A DNA stretch of 39,174 nt from Paludibacteraceae bacterium (GTDB taxonomy: Bacteria; Bacteroidota; Bacteroidia; Bacteroidales; Paludibacteraceae). Below the pieces are notes generated by a model. That model was given only the letters and a program-made list of their open reading frames with translations. It did not search any database and was not told the DNA's origin. The position numbers were made by a program, and so were the translations under genes. Positions 1 to 8,387 of the stretch are shown piece by piece; the first letter of the stretch is position 1; the number at the start of each line of letters is the position of its first letter. The DNA is taken from assembly GCA_017450605.1 (NCBI GenBank), contig JAFSTG010000107.1, positions 1 to 39,174 of the forward strand. The letters run 5' to 3'.

Positions 1-686
1 GTTTCGATATATTGCACCTTGTGGCAGGTGCCAGACACATGGCAGAAGTTTGCTCGTCTGACGACTACGACACCAATATCGCAGCCCAATACGCTACTGC
101 ACGTAATGCATTATATGCCAAGGGCAAAAAAGTAGAGTTGCTTGTTAATTTTCATCCAAAATTGCATTTTATAGCCGAATGGTGGAAACAACTTTATGGC
201 GAGTCGGAAGGAAAAGAGAACAAAGGCATCTTCCCTGCAGCTGTAGATTTTACAACTGATTTGCACTCGATGGGACAATACATACAGGAAGGTGAACGCA
301 TTCTATTCGAAACCGTTATATCTGTTGCAACCCCTAAACATCATGTTGACTTCCCATATAACGAGGCCAATCTTGATGGCTTGAATTTCCTTGCAGGTAA
401 GCGTGTTGACCAAGTCAACAAGATGGCTGAACTCGGTACGATGCTTGCACACGTTGACGGCGGTGTACCGAATATTAGAATCGAAATGCCCGAACTCAAC
501 GAGTATTATATTGGTGAACTCATCTACTTCTTCGAAAAAGCATGCGGCATAAGCGGCTATGTTCTCGGAGTTAATCCGTTCAACCAACCCGGTGTTGAAG
601 CATACAAAAAGAATATGTTCGCACTTCTTGACAAACCCGGCTACGAAGCTGAAAGTAAAGCTATAAAAGCCAAGTTAGCCAAATAA
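1..686 (+). CDS. pgi: Glucose-6-phosphate isomerase, C-terminal half (5' end outside window)
   Basis: Interconverts glucose 6-phosphate and fructose 6-phosphate in cytoplasmic glycolysis and gluconeogenesis. The frame is open from base 3 to the TAA at 684-686, so the gene enters from the left; the TTG at 12 is internal, not a start. About 228 residues are present, roughly the C-terminal half of the ~445-residue Bacteroidetes-type enzyme. Family stretches visible are [16 protein letters not shown], the following [16 protein letters not shown] segment, ILFETVISV, and the C-terminal [16 protein letters not shown] block ending about 20 residues before the stop. The missing N-terminal half should carry the GIGGSYLGA phosphate-binding region. 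The next gene is on the same strand 72 bases away with no clear terminator between. Identification is firm; only the truncation limits it. Confidence 0.96.
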   Translation, partial: FDILHLVAGARHMAEVCSSDDYDTNIAAQYATARNALYAKGKKVELLVNFHPKLHFIAEWWKQLYGESEGKENKGIFPAAVDFTTDLHSMGQYIQEGERILFETVISVATPKHHVDFPYNEANLDGLNFLAGKRVDQVNKMAELGTMLAHVDGGVPNIRIEMPELNEYYIGELIYFFEKACGISGYVLGVNPFNQPGVEAYKKNMFALLDKPGYEAESKAIKAKLAK

Positions 687-758
687 TTCATGTAGTGTAG
701 ACTATATGAACCTTATTGGATGTAAAGAAAACATAACAGCAAAATCAATTTGGTGAAT

Positions 759-1676
759 ATGAAAAAGAGTTTTTTAACATTGTTTCTTTTGAGTTTCGTT
801 TGCGCAATTGCAGTTGCTGAAACTGCACAATCTGACAAGCAAACATCCGATAGCAAGACTACAGGTAATTCTGTTCGCAATTATTTAGAAATTGCAGGAC
901 AAGGAGGTGTGTCGAGTTTCGTGGGTAATCCTCATCAAGGCTACTTTGCCCCCGGATATAATGCAGGATTAGGCTTCTACTATATTTTGCGCTCTTTGCC
1001 CTACCATATTGGTATGCGTACCGGTTTGGCAGCCGAAAGTTCGCAGAGTGTGTATAAAATCTCCGATTACTCCGATACATATCTTACGGTAGATGCAGCA
1101 GGCGACCCGCTTGAAGTTAATTACAACATAGGTAATATCAACGATACTCACACTCAGTTCTATTTCACCATACCTATTCAGTTCTCAGTTTTTGGTAAGA
1201 ACCTCGCATTTCATGTAGGTCCTAAACTGAGCGTTACTCTTACCGATTTCTCGTCGCAAGACCTATATAGCGTTCAGTTAGGTTGTTATTATCCAAACTC
1301 TGGTAAGCGAGTTGACAACGACGCCAACCTTTCGGCAGGATTTCAACCGCAACAGACACTTTCTGTAAAACACGATAAAATACTGCCCAAGATATGGCTT
1401 TCAGCCGCAGCCGAACTTACCTACGATGTTAACATAACAAAGAATTATTGTATTACATTCGGTTTATATGCCGACTATGCTATCAACCAATATACTGTTG
1501 ATAAAACCACCAATCCATCGCTACTTTATCTTACGAAAATGAGCGACGACAGTAATGTTTTAATCCGCAAATCAGACTCTGCACTGCGTGGAAATTACAA
1601 CGGCGACCAGTTAGTTGAGAAATTCGGATACTTTTCGGCAGGCTTTAAAGTTGCATTCAAAGTGTGGGGATATTAA
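759..1676 (+). CDS. Secreted outer-membrane beta-barrel protein, unknown role
   Basis: A protein of 305 residues starting at the ATG at 759; an in-frame TTG at 750 would add only three residues before the lysines of the signal peptide. Residues 1-20 form a signal peptide (MKKSFLTLFLLSF, then alanine-rich up to AVAE). The remainder has alternating, aromatic-rich short strands (GLGFYYILRS, YHIGMRTGLA, FKVAFKVW), glycine turns and a final aromatic strand ending in VWGY, as expected for an outer-membrane barrel of about 10-14 strands. It resembles the loosely defined PorT/OmpA-barrel group common in Bacteroidota, but no specific family or substrate can be named. Length and topology also suit a small porin or adhesin. 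It lies between pgi and a nuclease gene on the same strand, 62 bases before the next start. Confidence 0.75.
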   Translation: MKKSFLTLFLLSFVCAIAVAETAQSDKQTSDSKTTGNSVRNYLEIAGQGGVSSFVGNPHQGYFAPGYNAGLGFYYILRSLPYHIGMRTGLAAESSQSVYKISDYSDTYLTVDAAGDPLEVNYNIGNINDTHTQFYFTIPIQFSVFGKNLAFHVGPKLSVTLTDFSSQDLYSVQLGCYYPNSGKRVDNDANLSAGFQPQQTLSVKHDKILPKIWLSAAAELTYDVNITKNYCITFGLYADYAINQYTVDKTTNPSLLYLTKMSDDSNVLIRKSDSALRGNYNGDQLVEKFGYFSAGFKVAFKVWGY

Positions 1677-1738
1677 TATGAAAGGTAAAAGGTGAATTTT
1701 TAAACCTTGAGCATTAACCATAATCTTTAACATGTACT

Positions 1739-3142
1739 ATGAAAATACAGTTTCTCGGAGCTGCTCGCGAGGTAACGGGCAGTAAGCATCTTATAACAAC
1801 CGACCGCGGCAAGCGTATCTTGCTTGACTGCGGGATGTATCAGGGCAAAGGCTTAGAAACCGACGGCAAAAACCGTGACCTTGGTTTCGACCCTAAGACT
1901 ATTGATTACATTCTACTCACTCATGCTCATATCGACCATAGTGGACTTATCCCCTATCTCTATAAGTTAGGATTTAGAGGGTCGGTTGTTTGCACTCCTG
2001 CCACGCGCGACTTATGCTCTATCATGCTGAAAGACACTGCTTACATTTTGCAGCAAGATGTCAAGTGGTACAACAAGAAAATGCATAAATTGCACCAACC
2101 CACCATTCAACCGCTGTTCGACTCGAATCATGCCGAACGATGCATCAAACTGTTTATTACAGTCGATTACGACCGCCGTTTCCGCATCAACGATGATATA
2201 TATGTGCGGTTCACCAATTCCGGACACATGCTTGGTTCGGCTGTTATTAACCTCGAAGTAAGAGACAAAGATGAAATTAAGCGTATTGCCTACACAGGTG
2301 ATATAGGACGTCAGCATAGTCATATTCTGCAATCGCCCCACCCTTTCCCACAATGCGACTATCTGATTTGCGAATCGACCTATGGCAACCGGCTGCACGA
2401 AGACAGTTTGGTTACCGAAAATCAGTTACTTGAAGTAGTGGAACACACATGCGTTGAAAAGAAAGGAAAACTTATTATTCCAAGTTTCTCTGTCGGACGC
2501 ACACAAGAGATTGTATATGTTCTTAACCAACTCTACAACGAGCATCGTTTGCCAAGAATAAACGTATATGTCGATAGTCCGCTTTCGGTGAATGCGACAC
2601 ATATATTCAAACTTTACACCGACCTGATGAACGACGAGGTTAAAGAGACTATGCTTCATGATGCAGACCCGTTCGGGTTCAACTCGCTCACCTACATCAC
2701 CGATATTCAAGAGTCGAAACGTCTTAACAACGACAAGTCGCCATGCATCATCATCTCTGCTTCAGGAATGTTAGAAGCAGGCAGAGTGAAACATCATGTT
2801 GCCAATCATATCGAAGATCCAAGTACTACTATATTGATAGTTGGCTATTGCACCCCCACCTCGCTTGGAGCACGCTTGCAAAATCCGAATATCAAATACA
2901 TATCGATATTTGGTTTCGACCACAAAAAACGAGCAGAGATAGAAAAGATTGAAGGATTCTCAGGCCATGGCGACTACAAAGAAATGCTCGAATATTTATC
3001 CTGCCAGAACAAAGAGACTGTGAGAAATGTATTCCTTGTTCATGGCGAAGAAGATGCACAAGACTCATTTAAAGGCTACCTATACGAAGCCGGATTTCGT
3101 GGGATAAAAACGCCAGAAAGAGGTGAATGTTTCGAGTTGTAG
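1739..3142 (+). CDS. Metallo-beta-lactamase/beta-CASP family RNA-processing nuclease
   Basis: A 467-residue protein of the CPSF73/Ysh1-like bacterial family, zinc-dependent hydrolases acting on RNA in the cytoplasm. The metal-binding motif THAHIDH is at residues 61-67, a further histidine at 163 (SGHMLGSA), and an aspartate at 188 (YTGDIG). The beta-CASP domain follows from about 210 (CESTYGNRLH) to about 380, with SASGMLEAGRVKHH near 340. The C-terminal RMMBL segment contains FSGHGD and FLVHGEEDA. Full length is typical (450-470). The start is the ATG at 1739. Its TAG stop is one base from the stop of the convergent CBS-domain gene, so there is no room for a separate terminator and the two transcripts probably overlap. 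The cellular RNA target in Bacteroidota is not known; assignment to the family is firm. Confidence 0.9.
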   Translation: MKIQFLGAAREVTGSKHLITTDRGKRILLDCGMYQGKGLETDGKNRDLGFDPKTIDYILLTHAHIDHSGLIPYLYKLGFRGSVVCTPATRDLCSIMLKDTAYILQQDVKWYNKKMHKLHQPTIQPLFDSNHAERCIKLFITVDYDRRFRINDDIYVRFTNSGHMLGSAVINLEVRDKDEIKRIAYTGDIGRQHSHILQSPHPFPQCDYLICESTYGNRLHEDSLVTENQLLEVVEHTCVEKKGKLIIPSFSVGRTQEIVYVLNQLYNEHRLPRINVYVDSPLSVNATHIFKLYTDLMNDEVKETMLHDADPFGFNSLTYITDIQESKRLNNDKSPCIIISASGMLEAGRVKHHVANHIEDPSTTILIVGYCTPTSLGARLQNPNIKYISIFGFDHKKRAEIEKIEGFSGHGDYKEMLEYLSCQNKETVRNVFLVHGEEDAQDSFKGYLYEAGFRGIKTPERGECFEL

Positions 3143-3143
3143 G

Positions 3144-4205
3144 TTATTCAGCGTCGGCAGGAAGATTTATCGATTTGAAACGCTTCTGACGTTGTTTCCA
3201 ACGTTCACGAGCATACTGTTGCATGTCAGATACCTGGTCGTTTTCATCGATAATCTCAAGTCCGAAAATAGTCTCTATTATATCTTCGAAAGTCAAAATT
3301 CCCTGAAAACATCCATATTCGTCGATTATGATTGCAATCTGCACTTTCTGCTTAAGCAGTTGGTCCCAGATATCGGAAATTGAAGTTTCTTCGTTGAAAT
3401 AAGGCACCTCACGTTTAATTTCTGACAAGCGTTCGTTGAACTTATCCTCTGCCAAATCTTCTAATGCTTCCTGACGGAGTACATATCCTGTAATGTACTC
3501 AGGCGATTCGGCATATACCGGAATACGGGAGAAATGGTCGTATTTATCAGACTTATAAAAGTCGCGCAAGGTCATACGTTCGTTTGCTATGGCAGCCACC
3601 ACTCGCGGAGTCATAACATCGCTCGCCTTAACATTATCGAGTTTTATAACATTCTGTATTACTTTGTTTTCGTTTTCTTCGATTATTCCTTCTTCCTCTC
3701 CCACATTAGCCATGGCTAACACCTCTTCGCGGCTCACCGACGATTCCGGCTCTGTTCGAGTAACGAGATGTGATATCAGTTCAACAAGTTTCACTAATGG
3801 ATACATAATAACTATCAGTACTCGAATAGTACGCGCTGTGAACCCCATCAGACTCTTCCATTTGGTAGAACCTATTGTTTTAGGAATAATCTCGGAAACG
3901 ACAAGAATGAGCAACGTTGTGATAGCCGAAACTAAAGCGAACCACTTGCTGCCAAAAAGAATATTTGCCTGCTGACCTACGCCGGCTGCGCCGATAGTAT
4001 TGGCAATAGTGTTCAGCGACAAAATAGCTGCCAACGGACGATCGGTCTCAGTCTTATACTCCTTCATATAAGTAGCAGGCCGATAACCCTCGTCTTCACG
4101 TAAAGTAATGTAAGACAAGGTGGTTGACATCAATACAGACTCAAGAATTGAACAAAGGAAAGAAATAAGTAATGCCCCCAATAAGAAGGCGAGAAGTAAT
4201 CCCAT
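3144..4205 (-). CDS. CNNM (DUF21) and CBS-pair membrane transporter-like protein
   Basis: A 353-residue inner-membrane protein of the hemolysin-C/CorC-like CNNM family, whose members are linked to Mg2+ or Co2+ efflux. The ATG at 4205 gives MGLLLAFLLGALLISFLC, the usual family N-terminus; an upstream TTG at 4232 would start inside the promoter box. Residues 1-150 hold the CNNM domain with about four hydrophobic segments, including LVSAITTLLILVVSEIIPKT, whose SEIIPK motif is diagnostic. Then comes an acidic linker (GEEEGIIEENE) and two CBS domains at about 190-320 (VMTPRV, then FQGILTFEDIIETIFG). The C-terminal transporter-associated CorC_HlyC domain seen in longer members is absent, as in many Bacteroidetes short forms. 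It is transcribed alone from a clear TAnnTTTG promoter. The transported ion is inferred from the family only. Confidence 0.9.
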   Translation of the reverse strand: MGLLLAFLLGALLISFLCSILESVLMSTTLSYITLREDEGYRPATYMKEYKTETDRPLAAILSLNTIANTIGAAGVGQQANILFGSKWFALVSAITTLLILVVSEIIPKTIGSTKWKSLMGFTARTIRVLIVIMYPLVKLVELISHLVTRTEPESSVSREEVLAMANVGEEEGIIEENENKVIQNVIKLDNVKASDVMTPRVVAAIANERMTLRDFYKSDKYDHFSRIPVYAESPEYITGYVLRQEALEDLAEDKFNERLSEIKREVPYFNEETSISDIWDQLLKQKVQIAIIIDEYGCFQGILTFEDIIETIFGLEIIDENDQVSDMQQYARERWKQRQKRFKSINLPADAE

Positions 4206-4229
4206 AAAAAATTTAAAATGATTTGGCTG

Positions 4230-4237
4230 CAAAGTTA
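4230..4237 (-). promoter_or_regulatory. Bacteroidota -7 box (TAACTTTG) for the CNNM/CBS gene
   Basis: TAACTTTG on the minus strand matches TAnnTTTG and ends 24 bases before the ATG at 4205, giving a short leader. A GTTTTCG-like upstream element lies about 18 bases further on. It supports the ATG at 4205 over the TTG at 4232. Confidence 0.65.
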
Positions 4238-4404
4238 AATAAAATATTCATCATACGAAAACATTTTTTATAATATTGTTCTATTTACTGCTACATATTC
4301 GATAAAAATAACTATTGCAACCACCGATAATACTATTTTAATTTATTAATCAGCAGAAAATGAAAATAAAATATTAAAAATTGGCAAAAAAGCTCGTTTT
4401 CATC

Positions 4405-4435
4405 TTGTATGATACAAAAATAATTACTACCTTTG
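4405..4435 (+). promoter_or_regulatory. Bacteroidota promoter (TTG at 4405, TACCTTTG at 4428-4435)
   Basis: A TTG and a TACCTTTG -7 box spaced 20 bases apart face the 249-codon plus-strand gene. The implied leader is about 95 bases, longer than usual here. Otherwise 4206-4535 is AT-rich non-coding DNA separating two divergent genes; no other element was recognised. Confidence 0.6.
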
Positions 4436-4535
4436 CCGCGGAATTCAGAATGTTTTTTTGCATTAATACCATATATAAAGCAAGCACATATTTGAGTTCC
4501 ACTAACCCGCAAATACTAAACATTACATTACATTT

Positions 4536-5285
4536 ATGGCACGCCTTTCGCGTCATATTACTCCCTTATTAAAGGTATCCTATTCTCGCCAACCACCCGA
4601 CGATGAAGATATTACGCAAAACATATCTCAACCGCTGGGAACCAAGTTGTATCGGCAACTAAACGAGAGTGTTAAAGTTCAGTCTGCTAACATAGGCAGT
4701 TCGGTAACATACGCTCAATTATTAGAGAATCAGGAACACCTCCTCCGACTAATCAACGAGAATGTTGAGAAGAGCAAGAAAGTCGCGTTGTTATTACAAA
4801 CCATTGAATTACAAAACGACATACCTAAACCAACGACGACAAAACTTGCTCAGTCGGAGTGTGGAGAATCAACTACGGTTCAGAAACTGAAACTTCCCGA
4901 AAAAAGTAAAGAAGACAAAGCGAGGAAAAGCAAATCACTAAAAACGGCGGAAAGCAAAGAAACAGAAAGCAATAATCAAACCACTACTACCGATAAAAGC
5001 GGCACTTTCACAGGTAAAAAAATTGCCGATAATAGTTTTGCTGATAAATGTATTCAGGTAGTAAAGAGGTGTAACAAACGTTACAACGAGAAAGATATTC
5101 ACATTGCTAAAGAAGTACTCTATTTTATAGCCGAAGAGATAGAAAGCATCGAACTGCTCAGCGCTATTAACCGGATGCAAATATGCCCGGCTCAAGCACA
5201 ACCCCAAACACAATTGAACATAAATTCGCAATCGGCATCGGTGGTTGATATCAATAACAACAACCAATGCGACATCAATGTTTGA
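4536..5285 (+). CDS. Hypothetical protein with charged low-complexity centre
   Basis: A 249-residue protein that I do not recognise. The start is the ATG at 4536, behind a good promoter. There is no signal peptide or membrane segment, so it is probably cytoplasmic. Three parts can be seen: residues 1-90, mostly helical (TYAQLLENQEHLLRLINENV looks like an amphipathic or coiled helix); residues about 95-160, lysine-, serine- and threonine-rich and likely disordered (KEDKARKSKS); residues about 165-215, a compact helical segment (CNKRYNEKDIHIAKEVL). The tail is glutamine- and asparagine-rich. Basic, disordered and helical parts would suit a nucleic-acid- or scaffold-associated protein, but that is only a guess. 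It converges on the DUF354 gene with 14 bases between the stops. Confidence 0.6.
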   Translation: MARLSRHITPLLKVSYSRQPPDDEDITQNISQPLGTKLYRQLNESVKVQSANIGSSVTYAQLLENQEHLLRLINENVEKSKKVALLLQTIELQNDIPKPTTTKLAQSECGESTTVQKLKLPEKSKEDKARKSKSLKTAESKETESNNQTTTTDKSGTFTGKKIADNSFADKCIQVVKRCNKRYNEKDIHIAKEVLYFIAEEIESIELLSAINRMQICPAQAQPQTQLNINSQSASVVDINNNNQCDINV

Positions 5286-5299
5286 TAACTGAGAATATT

Positions 5300-6322
5300 T
5301 CAGTTAAAACTCAACAACTCCACTATTGCTGAATTAGAATCTCCTACCTGATGGAAATATTGCTCTTGCAGTTGTTTCCATTGTTTTTTTGTGCCTGGTA
5401 AAGATAACTCATCTAACACTTTTAGCACATCGGTGTATTTAGCTACATTACGAAGAAGGTGATACTTCTCTTCAAGCACACGGAAGTTTGTCATATCGTG
5501 TTCCCCCACGAACGAGTTCGAACGCAAAGCCGGAGTACCGAGTAATGCCGCCTCGGTTGCCATTGTCTGCGAATCGCCGACATAAAGCGATGCAAAAGCA
5601 AGTGCATGATGAATCTTAGAGGCAGCAATTGGCATTTTATATTGCTGTAATTCTTCTGGTAACGGTTTCTCAGAAGATATATACACCGTCATTTTCTGTT
5701 CTATTCGGCGTATCATTTTTAGTTTTTGATCAAGCGTAAAGCCCTTGTTACCAACATCGTGATTTGCGAACCATCCCACGAAGCGGAAGATGGCGTAAGG
5801 TTTCTTCATGCCAGAAGCGGCTACTATTTGCTCGTCGGGCGTAAAGACCGAAGGCGCGAGATAGCAGTCTTCGAAGAAACCCTTGATACGGCAGTGCTTC
5901 TTGCCGTAGTCGAGTCCGAAGGTGGCGGGTGTGACGACACGCGTTGCAAGCGGCACCACATAGCGGTTGGTGACTTTCACCACTTCCGAATCGGGGAAGA
6001 TAACCGATTTTTTCCCGAACAGACGTGCCAACATGCAGCCATAGAAAGAAGCTTTAGAGACAACGACATCAGGCTTCAGCTCTCGCACTATACCGGCATA
6101 ATGAAACAGTATGGGTATCGTTCCCAACACTTTCTTTATCATACCCTTGTAGTGATTGCCAAAGACAAGAAAAGGTACGTTTTCTTGTCGGAGCACATCA
6201 AGCAGCACGTCTTTGTCGCGCGCCACTACATGCACCTTGTGCCCTTTGTCTTGCAGCATCTGCATCACATATTTGAACTGATAGTAATGCTTCGGATGAT
6301 TGAGTTCGAAAAGATAGGTCAT
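5300..6322 (-). CDS. DUF354 family protein (GT-B-like glycan enzyme)
   Basis: A 340-residue cytoplasmic protein of the DUF354 family, which has the GT-B/UDP-GlcNAc 2-epimerase-like fold and is found in surface-polysaccharide loci. Visible features: N-terminal Rossmann strand with FELNHPKHYYQFKYV, KPDVVVSKASFYGCMLARL, the central SEVVKVTNRYVVPLATRVVTP region, and the C-terminal sugar-nucleotide-like part with IAASKIHHALAFASLYVGDS followed by QTMATEAALLGTPALRSNSF. The start is the ATG at 6322, 23 bases below a TAACTTTG box. A second, clearly related DUF354 protein is encoded at 7283-8386; both share the HHxxAFAxLYxGDSQxMAxEAAxLGxP signature. The reaction is not established for this family in Bacteroidota. 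It is a stand-alone transcript, separated from the main glycan operon by a plus-strand gene. Confidence 0.82.
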   Translation of the reverse strand: MTYLFELNHPKHYYQFKYVMQMLQDKGHKVHVVARDKDVLLDVLRQENVPFLVFGNHYKGMIKKVLGTIPILFHYAGIVRELKPDVVVSKASFYGCMLARLFGKKSVIFPDSEVVKVTNRYVVPLATRVVTPATFGLDYGKKHCRIKGFFEDCYLAPSVFTPDEQIVAASGMKKPYAIFRFVGWFANHDVGNKGFTLDQKLKMIRRIEQKMTVYISSEKPLPEELQQYKMPIAASKIHHALAFASLYVGDSQTMATEAALLGTPALRSNSFVGEHDMTNFRVLEEKYHLLRNVAKYTDVLKVLDELSLPGTKKQWKQLQEQYFHQVGDSNSAIVELLSFN

Positions 6323-6344
6323 AAATGCGTATCAGTTAGTGTGG

Positions 6345-6352
6345 CAAAGTTA
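6345..6352 (-). promoter_or_regulatory. Bacteroidota -7 box (TAACTTTG) for the 5300-6322 gene
   Basis: TAACTTTG on the minus strand, 22 bases upstream of the ATG at 6322. A convincing -33 partner was not clear. Confidence 0.6.
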
Positions 6353-6438
6353 CGATATTTTTTAGAAATAAAAAAATCATCAGTGTAATATACGATTCCG
6401 ATAGATAATTTTACAAAAAATATCAAAATACTCGTTCT

Positions 6439-6471
6439 TGACAGGAAGGTGACAGGAAGATGACAGGAGAG
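6439..6471 (+). repeat. Three tandem 11-base units TGACAGGAAGG
   Basis: TGACAGGAAGG, TGACAGGAAGA and TGACAGGAGAG follow each other without a gap, in the 413-base non-coding stretch between the divergent genes at 6322 and 6736. They are purine-rich and one helical turn apart, so they could be an iterated protein-binding site. The rest of the stretch is AT-rich with no other recognised element except the promoter at 6629-6658. Confidence 0.6.
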
Positions 6472-6628
6472 AGAAGGCAATAACAAAGTATAGTACAATT
6501 AGTTATATTGAATTTTAAAACAGTGAAATTTAAGAAGAGAGAGTTGCATAAAGCGTATTAGTAGCATGGGGGAAGTATGTATGAATGTGTATTATAGTTG
6601 TAGTAAGTTGTATTATCTTGTATAATTA

Positions 6629-6658
6629 TTGCTATTGCCTCTTCGCGCATTACTTTTG
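6629..6658 (+). promoter_or_regulatory. Bacteroidota promoter (TTG 6629, TACTTTTG 6651-6658)
   Basis: TTG and a TACTTTTG -7 box are spaced 19 bases apart and read toward the 106-codon gene, whose ATG is about 75 bases below. The spacing matches the known Bacteroides consensus. Confidence 0.65.
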
Positions 6659-6735
6659 CATCGGTTTTGCTGAATACCTACGTATCGCAAAGTCCAAAAT
6701 AAATTAACTTCATTATTCATCAAATTTTTCATGTT

Positions 6736-7056
6736 ATGTCAAGAGTTAAACCTATCATCTACATTGAGAGTCTGAGTGGTAAAGCCTGTATGCATTCAGA
6801 TGTGAGTTTTTTTAAGCGTGGTCGCAAGACATTTACCCGGACGTTATGTTATTCACGTAGAAGTCCTGCAAGTGCATTAGAGTTAACGAATCGTGTCCGT
6901 TTCAAGTTAGCGAGTCAACGCACAAGCGCGATTATGCGTGATGCAGATCAACTTAGCAATTATGCAACTACATGGAAAAAGCGTAAGTATTATACGTTAC
7001 GCGATTGGGTGTTTCATTGCGTCTATCCGGAGATAGTCTCTGAAAACAATGGTTAG
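6736..7056 (+). CDS. Small basic hypothetical protein
   Basis: A 106-residue basic protein, start ATG at 6736 below a well-formed promoter. There is no signal peptide and no hydrophobic segment. The sequence reads IIYIESLSGKACMHSDVSFF, then FKRGRKTFTRTLCYSRRSP, a helical ELTNRVRFKLASQRTSAIMR, and a C-terminal aromatic part (YYTLRDWVFHCVYPEI). It resembles a group of small Bacteroidales hypothetical proteins with an SGKxxxxSDxxFFKR start and a conserved basic middle; their function is unknown to me. The promoter in front and the strong palindromic terminator behind support it as a real, separately transcribed gene. Possible roles include DNA or RNA binding because of its charge; that is a guess. 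Confidence 0.7.
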   Translation: MSRVKPIIYIESLSGKACMHSDVSFFKRGRKTFTRTLCYSRRSPASALELTNRVRFKLASQRTSAIMRDADQLSNYATTWKKRKYYTLRDWVFHCVYPEIVSENNG

Positions 7057-7075
7057 TTAGGAAGTCACTCTGCAG

Positions 7076-7152
7076 GCTATAGTGTGCAGTCGGGATGTAG
7101 AATACGTCGATATTAACGGCGATGTTACATTTGACAACGCTATAGTCTGCAG
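7076..7152. repeat. 14-base direct repeat GCTATAGTSTGCAG, two copies
   Basis: GCTATAGTGTGCAG at 7076-7089 and GCTATAGTCTGCAG at 7139-7152 differ at one base and are 63 bases apart, between the 106-codon gene and the terminator palindrome. The purpose is unknown; they could belong to the structured 3' end of that transcript. Confidence 0.5.
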
Positions 7153-7180
7153 ATTCGAACTAAAGTTTACAGCAAAAACA

Positions 7181-7202
7181 AATCGACCATATATGGTCGA
7201 TT
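7181..7202. terminator. Perfect 22-base palindrome, probable bidirectional terminator
   Basis: Arms AATCGACCATA and TATGGTCGATT are exactly complementary with no loop bases. On the minus strand the palindrome is followed at once by TGTTTTTG; on the plus strand a run of six T follows eight bases later. It lies between convergent stops at 7056 and 7283, where a shared terminator would be expected. Confidence 0.7.
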
Positions 7203-7282
7203 CTATGACCTTTTTTAGTCCGTCTGTAGTCTAAAATCACTCTTTTCCTCTCGACAGATAGACTGAGTTATAAAGCTCCATG

Positions 7283-8386
7283 TTATCTGAAGCGCCATTG
7301 GTAGTCGGGATTGTTGCGCATGACTTTAGCACTCTCGGGATAGTTTTCGACGAACCATGTGAAAAACGCCGTGACGTCGATTTTATCGGCAAGCATACTA
7401 TCTCTGCGTCGTTGCCACTCTTGCTTTAAGTTGGGTATTGAGAGGAGCTCTGTGATTTTGGCGAACAATTTCTGTGGTTCATGAGATGATATCCCGTATG
7501 TCAGTCCATATACTTGCTCAAGTTCTTCCATCACACCTATTTTCTTTTCTCCCACAAAATCATTAAATCTCAAACTTGGAACACCAAGCATTGCAGCCTC
7601 AACAGCCATCGATTGCGAGTCGCCTATGTACAATGTTGCGAAAGCCATAACATGGTGAATATCAAGAGGACTTATTTGCAAACGATACTGCTCGAACTGA
7701 GGTTCAAGTTCTCTTTCTGAGGTTATGAATATACGCCCATAAGGCGACAGCATATCTATCAATCGCTGAGCCACGTCCGTTGAAATACCATGAACCCCGT
7801 CATCATGATGAGCCTTCAGACTTGCAAAACGGAAAATGAAATATGGAGACTGAGGATCAATGTTATAACGCCTTACGACATCACAATTAGGACTAAACTG
7901 ATTTGGATGAAGATAAGCCAATTTCTGGAATCCATGATAATGAATTGTCTTTGACTCCATCCGTCCATTATTTGTAGAAACTGGAGACAAACGTACTTCT
8001 AAAAATGGTGCCGTAGCCTTAACGTATAAAGGAATAATTGCAGCGTCATCTTCACCGGCATTTATTGAGGCTTTTCTAAGTAACCAACCGATATGAGCGA
8101 CCTCAGGTGTTGAACCACTTAATAAATCAATCTTGTGCTTAATACAAAATGTAAAAATTCTCCAATCTCGGACTACCATATCCCAAAGAAAGCCTACTTT
8201 TGTTTTTCTATGGGAATTAGTTAATATATTATAATAATCTATGTTAGCTTCTTTCAAAAGATCTTCTAAAATATCTTTCGATTTTATAAGAACGAAAACA
8301 TTATGTCCATCTCTCATCCAATTCCTAATTGACGGATGATAAAAATGGAAATGAGCAGGATGACTTAATTGAACTAATATATTCAT
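7283..8386 (-). CDS. DUF354 family protein, second copy
   Basis: A 367-residue cytoplasmic protein related to the DUF354 protein at 5300-6322. The ATG at 8386 gives MNILVQLSHPAHFHFYHPSI, the family N-terminus; an upstream TTG-type start would overlap the preceding gene. One base separates its ATG from the TAA of the ATP-grasp gene, so translation is probably coupled. Motifs: SHPAHFHFYH (nucleotide-sugar-binding loop region), DLLSGSTPEVAHIGWLLRK, then ISPLDIHHVMAFATLYIGDS and MAVEAAMLGVPSLRF. It is slightly longer than its neighbour paralogue and has a different N-terminal half, so a different substrate is likely. It closes the minus-strand glycan operon, ending about 80 bases before the palindromic terminator. 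The reaction is unknown; a glycosyltransferase or epimerase-like role is inferred from the fold and context. Confidence 0.82.
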   Translation of the reverse strand: MNILVQLSHPAHFHFYHPSIRNWMRDGHNVFVLIKSKDILEDLLKEANIDYYNILTNSHRKTKVGFLWDMVVRDWRIFTFCIKHKIDLLSGSTPEVAHIGWLLRKASINAGEDDAAIIPLYVKATAPFLEVRLSPVSTNNGRMESKTIHYHGFQKLAYLHPNQFSPNCDVVRRYNIDPQSPYFIFRFASLKAHHDDGVHGISTDVAQRLIDMLSPYGRIFITSERELEPQFEQYRLQISPLDIHHVMAFATLYIGDSQSMAVEAAMLGVPSLRFNDFVGEKKIGVMEELEQVYGLTYGISSHEPQKLFAKITELLSIPNLKQEWQRRRDSMLADKIDVTAFFTWFVENYPESAKVMRNNPDYQWRFR

Positions 8387-8387
8387 T

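Noticed and set aside
3140..3146. A terminator between the convergent nuclease and CNNM genes
   Set aside because: Only one base separates the two stops and no hairpin is visible.
5726..6388. A 220-residue plus-strand frame
   Set aside because: Antisense to the DUF354 gene, which has clear family motifs and its own promoter.
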